A program made the translations under genes and the position numbers. Positions 5,080-10,411 of a DNA stretch of 10,411 nt are shown here, one piece after another. Positions within the stretch are counted from its first letter, which is position 1, and each line of letters begins with the position of its first letter. The notes under the pieces were generated by a model. The model was not told the origin of the DNA and did no database searches. It was given only the letters and a program-made list of their open reading frames with translations. The stretch is from CAYRML01 sp964425485 (GTDB lineage: Bacteria; Bacillota; Dehalobacteriia; UBA4068): contig CAYRML010000049.1 in assembly GCA_964425485.1 (NCBI GenBank), positions 1-10,411 of the forward strand, given 5' to 3'.

Positions 5080-6404
5080 ATTTCTCCGTATAGTGTCCAT
5101 GTTTTTGCTGCTGTTATTTTCATATCTATAATATCCCCAGGCTTGATGGCTTCATCTTTAGGCATAGAGCATAAGACTATCTTATTGCAGTCGGTGCGCC
5201 CGCTGAGTGTATTATCATTATTTTTGCTTGTTCCCTCGATCATAATCGGCATTGTTGTACCGACAAGCTTTTGATTTTGGTAAAGGCTGATCGGGTTTTG
5301 TCTGTCCATAAGCCTCTGTAAGCGTGATTTTTTTTCGGCTGCTGAAACTTGTCCAGTCATTTTTGCAGCTGGTGTGCCACTTCGAACGGAATAAATAAAA
5401 GTATAAGCTGCATCTAAGCGTAATTGGGACAAAAAATCCAATGTTTCGGTAAAATTCGCTTCTGTTTCTCCCGGAAAGCCCACTATCAGGTCAGTAGTTA
5501 TACTACAGGAGGGGAAAGTTGCCCTTATCTCCTCTATTAGATGCAGATAATCGTCGCACTTATATCCCCTATTCATCGAATCTAATATTTTGTCGCAACC
5601 TGATTGCAGCGGCAAATGAAAATGACGACAAACTTTTTCAGACCGAGCGATAGCATCCAGCAGGCGACTATTGAAATCCCGCGGATGGGATGTCATATAA
5701 CGGATACGCTCTATCCCCTCTATTTTATTGATTTCCTGTAAGATTGCAGCAAAATCCCAATCTTCAGACAGATCGTTTCCATAAGAATTGACATTTTGCC
5801 CTAACAATTGAATCTCTTTTGCTCCATTTTGCACTGCCTGATGAACATCATGCAGTACCAGCTCGGGAGCGCGGCTCCTTTCTCTGCCGCGTACATATGG
5901 GACTATGCAATAGGAACAAAAATTATTGCAGCCATATATAATGCTTATCTGAGCGCGGTATTTTTCTTCTTGCTGTGGTATATCGCACATTTCTGCATGT
6001 ACCTTAGAGAGGTCGCCAAGATCATATCTTTCCTCAACATCAATGATTTTTTTGCCGAATGCCAAATACTCTTCTATATAAACCGGCAATTTAGCTAAAG
6101 AAAAAGTTCCCAAAAGTATACCTACATGGTTGTAAGATTTTGTCAGCTTTTCCACTGTGCCCTCTTTTTGCACCATACAACCGCAAGCAACTATAATTGC
6201 CTGTTTATGATGTTTGAGATTGCCCAAAAAACCCATAATCTTGTTTTCCGCACTTTGCCGTACGCAACAGGTGTTGACTATGATTATTTGCGCATCATTA
6301 ATATTTTCTGTCTTATGATGGCCGGATTGCTGCAAAATACCAGATATCAATACAGAATCGCTATCATTCATCTGACAGCCGAAGGTTTCTATATAATATT
6401 TCAT
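5061..6404 (-). CDS. miaB: tRNA-2-methylthio-N6-dimethylallyladenosine synthase MiaB
   Basis: MiaB is a radical SAM methylthiotransferase that adds a methylthio group to i6A37 in tRNA, forming ms2i6A37, using two 4Fe-4S clusters. The protein is 447 residues, a normal length. The N-terminal UPF0004 domain has cluster cysteines C10 (ETFGCQMN), C46 (NTCCVR) and C76 (ACGCM). The radical SAM motif CNNFCSYC gives C159, C163 and C166, followed by IVPYVRGRERSR, a MiaB-type signature rather than RimO or MtaB. The last ~65 residues form the TRAM RNA-binding domain. An extra cysteine, C47, follows C46. The start ATG overlaps the recJ TGA by 4 nt (ATGA), so the two genes are translationally coupled in one operon. 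Its substrate is made by MiaA, encoded at the other end of the window. Confidence 0.96.
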   Translation of the reverse strand: MKYYIETFGCQMNDSDSVLISGILQQSGHHKTENINDAQIIIVNTCCVRQSAENKIMGFLGNLKHHKQAIIVACGCMVQKEGTVEKLTKSYNHVGILLGTFSLAKLPVYIEEYLAFGKKIIDVEERYDLGDLSKVHAEMCDIPQQEEKYRAQISIIYGCNNFCSYCIVPYVRGRERSRAPELVLHDVHQAVQNGAKEIQLLGQNVNSYGNDLSEDWDFAAILQEINKIEGIERIRYMTSHPRDFNSRLLDAIARSEKVCRHFHLPLQSGCDKILDSMNRGYKCDDYLHLIEEIRATFPSCSITTDLIVGFPGETEANFTETLDFLSQLRLDAAYTFIYSVRSGTPAAKMTGQVSAAEKKSRLQRLMDRQNPISLYQNQKLVGTTMPIMIEGTSKNNDNTLSGRTDCNKIVLCSMPKDEAIKPGDIIDMKITAAKTWTLYGEITKSGA

Positions 6405-8185
6405 TGATTTTCTTCCCCAATACGAAAATCTATAATTTGCAACTGAAGATTTTCTTTCCCATTATATGTATTTATACCCATTGTATAAACAAAATCCAGT
6501 CTTATACCATTTGTATTCCCTCGCAAAAGACCTTGCCATTTTTCCTCACCGAAATAAGTTGTGATGAGCTCTTGCAGCCGATCCTTGCCATTGAACAATA
6601 TCAATTCGCTGGTATTATTACGGCCGCTGGTATGGCAGACGAATTTGACTACGTTGGCATCCTTACCAATAATATTGATTTTGCTTACAGACACATTTTT
6701 ATCAGCAAAATAGGGTGTGGTGTTGCCTTTGCCGTAAGGCTCCAGCAGGCTCAGCATGCGCGCCAAGTCCTTGTTGGTAAAATGCAGAGGTAAATGTTTA
6801 TCTATACGAATTGTCGGCACCATATCCGCCAGGTCAAGCAGGCATTCGTTATTGAGCTTTTGTTCTAAAAGCGGCAGATACTGCCTTTTTATACTCAAAC
6901 CGGCAGCCATCGGATGACCGCCAAAATTCAATAAAAAATCACGACAGGAGCATAACGCCTGAAAAATATTATAACCTTCTATAGAGCGGCAAGAACCGCG
7001 TAAAATATCATCATCACCGGTGAGGATGATAGTAGGACGATAAAAACACTCTTTTACTTTGCCGGCAATAATGCCTGCTACGCTTTCATGTATCTGGGGG
7101 CAATGCAAAACGATCACTTTATTTCCCTGTAAGCCTCTTTCCTTAACTATATTAATGGCCATAGCCGTGCCGTCATTTGTGATATTTTTGCGGCTGGTAT
7201 TCAGCTGCAGCAAATGGGATGCTAAATTATCAGCATTATTTACATCTTCGGCCAAGAATAATTCCACAGCCAAGCTGGCCATTTCCAACCGTCCGGAGGC
7301 ATTGATGCAAGGGCCGATGATAAAGCCGACATGATAGACACTGATAGTTTTATCCTGTAAATTATTTAATTTTAAGAGAGCCCGCAATCCGAAATTAGCA
7401 GATTTGTTGATGAGCGGCAAGCCGGTTTTGACCAGATAACGATTATCTCCTTTGATATCCATCAGATCGCAGACAGTGGCAATAGCGGCAAAGGGCAGTA
7501 ATTCCTGACCTAAAGACCACCAATCAAGCAGGCTGCGTTCATATATGGCTTGCGAAAACCGATAACAGATGCCGGCAGCGCAATATTGCTTAAAGGGATA
7601 AGGGCAATCCGCCTGCTTAGGATCTACGATAGCAGCGGCGGCAGGAAGTATGTCCTTCTTGTTAAGCTCATTACAAAGCACATCATGATGATCTAGCACT
7701 ACGACTTGAATGCCTAAGGAATTGGCGAATTCTATTTGCTCGATAGCAGAAATGCCGGTATCACAGGCCAAAATAATTTGCGCGCCCTGATCATGCAATT
7801 GGCTGATAGCCTCAAGATTTAAACCATAACCTTCAGTTTCTCGCTGGGGTATATAAAAGTCTATATTTCCACCCAAAGAAGCCAGAGTGCGATAGAGAAT
7901 AAAAGTGCTCATAATGCCGTCTACATCATAATCACCGAAAATCACCACTTTTTTTTCTTGTTCAATGGCCTTCATAATCAGATCGACAGCCTTATCCATG
8001 TCCTTGAATAGGAATGGCGATGGCAAAACAGCATCTTCCGCATATAGAAAGGCATTTATCTCCTGGCTGTCTTTGTATCCCCTGACTGCCAAGATTTGGG
8101 CAATGATTTTAGGTATCTGCGGATTGGCATCCATGATTATTTGCGGATCGATAACGGCATGCCTCAGCACCCATTTATTCATCAT
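6401..8185 (-). CDS. recJ: Single-stranded-DNA exonuclease RecJ
   Basis: RecJ is a 5'-3' single-stranded DNA exonuclease acting in recombination and mismatch or base excision repair. The protein has 594 residues. The DHH domain shows FGDYDVDG (83-90), D142 in LACDTG, D165-H166-H167 in VVVLDHHD, and CDLMD (239-243) as metal-binding elements; the SGRL motif is at 297-300. The DHHA1 domain has HESVAGIIAGKV (366-377), GSCRSIEGYNIFQAL (397-411) and FGGHPMAAG (421-429). An OB-fold region follows (about 455-590). Length is close to E. coli RecJ and lacks the long C-terminal extension of B. subtilis RecJ. A perfect AAGGAGGTGAT precedes two adjacent ATGs (8185 and 8182); spacing slightly favours the second. 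A terminator separates it from secF. It overlaps miaB by 4 nt. Confidence 0.96.
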   Translation of the reverse strand: MMNKWVLRHAVIDPQIIMDANPQIPKIIAQILAVRGYKDSQEINAFLYAEDAVLPSPFLFKDMDKAVDLIMKAIEQEKKVVIFGDYDVDGIMSTFILYRTLASLGGNIDFYIPQRETEGYGLNLEAISQLHDQGAQIILACDTGISAIEQIEFANSLGIQVVVLDHHDVLCNELNKKDILPAAAAIVDPKQADCPYPFKQYCAAGICYRFSQAIYERSLLDWWSLGQELLPFAAIATVCDLMDIKGDNRYLVKTGLPLINKSANFGLRALLKLNNLQDKTISVYHVGFIIGPCINASGRLEMASLAVELFLAEDVNNADNLASHLLQLNTSRKNITNDGTAMAINIVKERGLQGNKVIVLHCPQIHESVAGIIAGKVKECFYRPTIILTGDDDILRGSCRSIEGYNIFQALCSCRDFLLNFGGHPMAAGLSIKRQYLPLLEQKLNNECLLDLADMVPTIRIDKHLPLHFTNKDLARMLSLLEPYGKGNTTPYFADKNVSVSKINIIGKDANVVKFVCHTSGRNNTSELILFNGKDRLQELITTYFGEEKWQGLLRGNTNGIRLDFVYTMGINTYNGKENLQLQIIDFRIGEENQ

Positions 8186-8212
8186 ATCACCTCCTTCGTC
8201 CTTGTTAAGAAA

Positions 8213-8242
8213 AAGCCCTCAGTTATTCAGAGCTGAGGGCTT
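8213..8242 (-). terminator. Intrinsic terminator between secF and recJ
   Basis: On the minus strand AAGCCCTCAG (plus 8233-8242) pairs perfectly with CTGAGGGCTT (plus 8213-8222), with a 10-nt loop and a following TTTTTC run. It ends secDF transcription about 27 nt before the recJ start. I see no convincing promoter between it and recJ, so recJ-miaB may depend on partial readthrough. Confidence 0.85.
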
Positions 8243-8267
8243 ACTGATGCGATAATCTATTACTTGG

Positions 8268-9317
8268 CTATTTTGTTTTGCCGGCAGCTGGCTTTTTGGA
8301 CACATGCGCTTTCTTCTTGCCCTTACCCTTATGTCCACTTTTATTTTTATTGGCTTTTTTATTTGTGACAGAGCCAGAAGCCGTATCAGTTATATCCGGA
8401 ACAACGTTATCTCCTATTTTATCAGGGCCGGTAGCAGTAGCCGCGATGGGGGCCGCATTAAGCGGTGGGTTTTTCTTTTTACGACCGAATTCGCTGAGTA
8501 CGCTGCCGGTGATAAATAAAGCTGAAAACAGACCGCCGCAGGTACCAACGACCATGGCCAGGGCGAATACCTTTGTGGTTTCCCCACCAAAGAACATCAG
8601 ACATAATAAGAGGAAAAGAACAGCTAAAACAGTATTTATGGTACGGGCTCGTGATTGCATGATACTGGTGTTGAGCAAAGTGTCGGTATCAGCATCAGGC
8701 ATTTTACGCGTATTTTCTCTGATGCGGTCGAAGATGACAATGGTATTATTGATCGAATAACCGACAACAGTCAGAATGGCCGCAATGAATGCCCCTTCCA
8801 CCTCTAACTGGAAAATTGAGAAGATACTGATGACAATCAAGACATCATTTACCAATGTGATAATAGCCGTTACTCCGTAGCGGAATTTAAAGCGGAAAGC
8901 GATATAAACAAGCATAAGAGCTAAGGCTATGACTAAGGCTAAAATCGCGCTGGTTCTTAATTCACTGCCGATAACCGGGCCAATGCTCTCGCTGCGAGTT
9001 ACGGACAAAGCCCCCAAAGTGCTTTCTAAATCTTCGATCATGGCAGAGCTTTCTTCTTCAGAAAAAGTTTGTGTCCTGATCAAATATTCGGTCTCATCAA
9101 CGTTTTGAATAGTGGGGACTTGTGATACATGCTCTTCAACAACTTGCCGCACTTCTTCTAAGTCAACCTGTTGTTCAAATTTGATTTGGGTGATATTGCC
9201 GCCGGTAAAATCGATACCCAGATTGAATCCTTGCAAACATAGAGAAATAATACCAGGGATGATGATGCATAAGGAAATGATATACCAGATTTTTCTTTTG
9301 CCTACAAAATCAAACAT
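8268..9317 (-). CDS. secF: Protein translocase subunit SecF
   Basis: SecF works with SecD and SecYEG in the cytoplasmic membrane, using the proton gradient to pull proteins across. The protein is 349 residues from ATG 9317. TM1 is at about 9-29, followed by the signature GIDFTGGN (34-41), an extracytoplasmic P4-like domain to about 118, then five membrane helices between about 121 and 275. GYSINNTIVIFDRIREN (186-202) is the conserved TM5-region motif of the SecDF family. I chose ATG 9317 because AGGAGGGG precedes it and it starts one base after the secD stop; an in-frame ATG at 9347 would overlap secD and add ten residues absent from the family. Unusual: a 71-residue cytoplasmic tail from residue 279, low-complexity and ending in a stretch with 13 lysines in the last ~32 residues. 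Confidence 0.95.
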   Translation of the reverse strand: MFDFVGKRKIWYIISLCIIIPGIISLCLQGFNLGIDFTGGNITQIKFEQQVDLEEVRQVVEEHVSQVPTIQNVDETEYLIRTQTFSEEESSAMIEDLESTLGALSVTRSESIGPVIGSELRTSAILALVIALALMLVYIAFRFKFRYGVTAIITLVNDVLIVISIFSIFQLEVEGAFIAAILTVVGYSINNTIVIFDRIRENTRKMPDADTDTLLNTSIMQSRARTINTVLAVLFLLLCLMFFGGETTKVFALAMVVGTCGGLFSALFITGSVLSEFGRKKKNPPLNAAPIAATATGPDKIGDNVVPDITDTASGSVTNKKANKNKSGHKGKGKKKAHVSKKPAAGKTK

Positions 9318-9318
9318 A

Positions 9319-10411
9319 TTATCCCCTCCTGCTCTCTGTATCGCCATACAGTTTTCTATTTTGCAAACCCGGCATGGCCGATACCCATCTGATCATAAAA
9401 CGGGTAAAGATCAAAGCAGTAAACATGCTGGCTAAAATACCTAAAGTAAGAGTCACAGCAAAACCTTGTATGGAACCGGATCCGACTTTAAACAGAACTA
9501 AAGCGGCAATCAAGGTTGTAATGTTAGAGTCGAAAATAGTCCAGAAGGCTCTTTTGAAACCAGACGAAATACCAGCATGGAGCGACTTACCGGCTCTTAA
9601 TTCTTCTTTTATTCGTTCATATATAATAATGTTGGCGTCTACCGCCATGCCTATTGACAGCACAAAGCCGGCTATGCCGGGCAAGGTCAGGGTAGCACCT
9701 ATACCGATCAGAGCCCAAAGAAGGATCAAGCCATATACGATGAGGGAAATGATGGCCAGAACACCAGGTAAGCGATAATAAGCTATCATAAACGCACAGA
9801 GGATAAGCATACCTATGATGATGGCATGGAAACTTTTATCCAAAGAATCTTGACCTAAGGTAGGGCCGACAGTGCGTTTGGACATAATTTCAATATCGAC
9901 CGGCAGGGCGCCCCCGCGCAGTAATGTGGCCAATTGTGAAGCTTCCTCCAAATTAGCAAAGCCGCCGGAAATAGAAGCATTACCGTCCATAATCGGCTCA
10001 TCCACCCGGGCTGTTTGGATTATTTCATTATCAAGATAAATGGTGATATATTCATCTACCAAACGAGCAGTGGCGCTGCCGAATTTTTTTGCCCCTTCAG
10101 CTGAAAATTTCAAGGAGACAGAGGCTTCGTTTTTTTGTTGATCGATCATGGCAGAGGCATCTTCCAGATCAGCCCCGGTTACAATAACATTGCCATTAGG
10201 TTCTTTAAATTCCAATTTGGCGGTGCGTCCTAAAAGAGCAATAGCTTCTTCCGGATCATCAACACCTGCTAATTCAATGATCAGCCGATCACTGCCTTCT
10301 CTTTGGAGGACAGGCTCTGTAACACCAAAAGCATCAACTCTTTGACGCATAACTGCCATCAATTTTTCCATATCATCATTGGTGATAGCTTTCCCTTCTT
10401 CTGGAACAGCC
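9319..10411 (-). CDS. secD: Protein translocase subunit SecD (5' end outside window)
   Basis: SecD is the larger partner of SecF in the accessory complex of the Sec translocon. The last 363 residues are present; TM1 and the start of the periplasmic-type P1 domain lie beyond the right edge, with the frame open to 10411. Visible: the P1 segment MRQRVDAFGVTEPVLQREGS followed by DRLIIELAGV, the head region with ATLLRGGALPVDIEI, then VGPTLGQDSLDKS leading into TM2. The TM4-region motif GMAVDANIIIYERIKEELR carries the conserved Asp thought to take part in proton coupling. The final helices end in a basic cytoplasmic tail. The stop TAA is one nucleotide before the secF ATG, so translation is coupled. 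Separate secD and secF genes are the rule in Clostridia and Negativicutes, whereas Bacillus has one fused secDF. Confidence 0.95.
   Translation of the reverse strand, partial: AVPEEGKAITNDDMEKLMAVMRQRVDAFGVTEPVLQREGSDRLIIELAGVDDPEEAIALLGRTAKLEFKEPNGNVIVTGADLEDASAMIDQQKNEASVSLKFSAEGAKKFGSATARLVDEYITIYLDNEIIQTARVDEPIMDGNASISGGFANLEEASQLATLLRGGALPVDIEIMSKRTVGPTLGQDSLDKSFHAIIIGMLILCAFMIAYYRLPGVLAIISLIVYGLILLWALIGIGATLTLPGIAGFVLSIGMAVDANIIIYERIKEELRAGKSLHAGISSGFKRAFWTIFDSNITTLIAALVLFKVGSGSIQGFAVTLTLGILASMFTALIFTRFMIRWVSAMPGLQNRKLYGDTESRRG

Noticed and set aside
5808..6407. Two open frames on the + strand opposite miaB
   Set aside because: They are shadows of the conserved miaB codons, without ribosome binding sites or recognisable domains.
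8278..8760. Long open frame on the + strand opposite secF
   Set aside because: It is antisense to a well-conserved gene, has no ribosome binding site, and its residues mirror the secF codons.
1..10411. tRNA, rRNA, CRISPR array, transposase, prophage or toxin-antitoxin locus
   Set aside because: I found no cloverleaf, repeat-spacer array or mobile-element protein; the only possible mobile DNA is the 3121-3719 island, inferred from its flanks alone.

Overview
The window is an AT-leaning stretch of a bacterial chromosome, almost certainly from the Bacillota. The evidence is a spoVK-type AAA+ ATPase, a Gram-positive type LexA with a perfect Bacillus/Clostridium-type SOS box, a divergent lexA / LysM small-protein (yneA-like) pair, strong AGGAGG ribosome binding sites, and the miaA-hfq order. 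A Negativicutes or Clostridia member is my best guess, but the sequence alone does not settle it.

Layout. Positions 1-3105 (+ strand) carry the 3' end of miaA (tRNA i6A37 synthesis), hfq, a strong terminator, spoVK, and a PLP enzyme of the methionine gamma-lyase / 'aluminum resistance' family. That last gene appears to have its own promoter, a structured leader and no normal start codon next to its ribosome binding site. Positions 3121-3719 form a small island with a possible 40-residue membrane peptide, a 93-residue multi-helix membrane protein, a terminator and a 56-bp inverted-repeat element. The island lies exactly between two complementary arms (3100-3120 and 3720-3739). If joined, these arms would form one bidirectional terminator between the PLP enzyme gene and lexA. 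Positions 3740-4907 are the SOS module: lexA (- strand) and a divergent LysM/transmembrane division-inhibitor-like gene (+ strand), with two LexA boxes between them. Positions 5061-10411 (- strand) carry secD (partial), secF, recJ and miaB in transcription order, with a terminator between secF and recJ and a 4-nt overlap between recJ and miaB.

How the genes work together. MiaA and MiaB, at opposite ends of the window, catalyse successive steps of the ms2i6A37 tRNA modification. LexA and the LysM protein couple DNA damage to a division block, and RecJ provides repair nuclease activity. SecD and SecF form the proton-driven accessory complex of the Sec translocon. Hfq is the RNA chaperone. SpoVK is a sporulation-associated AAA+ protein.

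Most of the window is conserved housekeeping DNA. The parts worth a second look are the leader and start of the PLP enzyme gene (about 1778-1870), the 599-bp island inside a split terminator (3121-3719), and the long lysine-rich tail on SecF. I saw no tRNA, rRNA, CRISPR array, transposase or phage gene.
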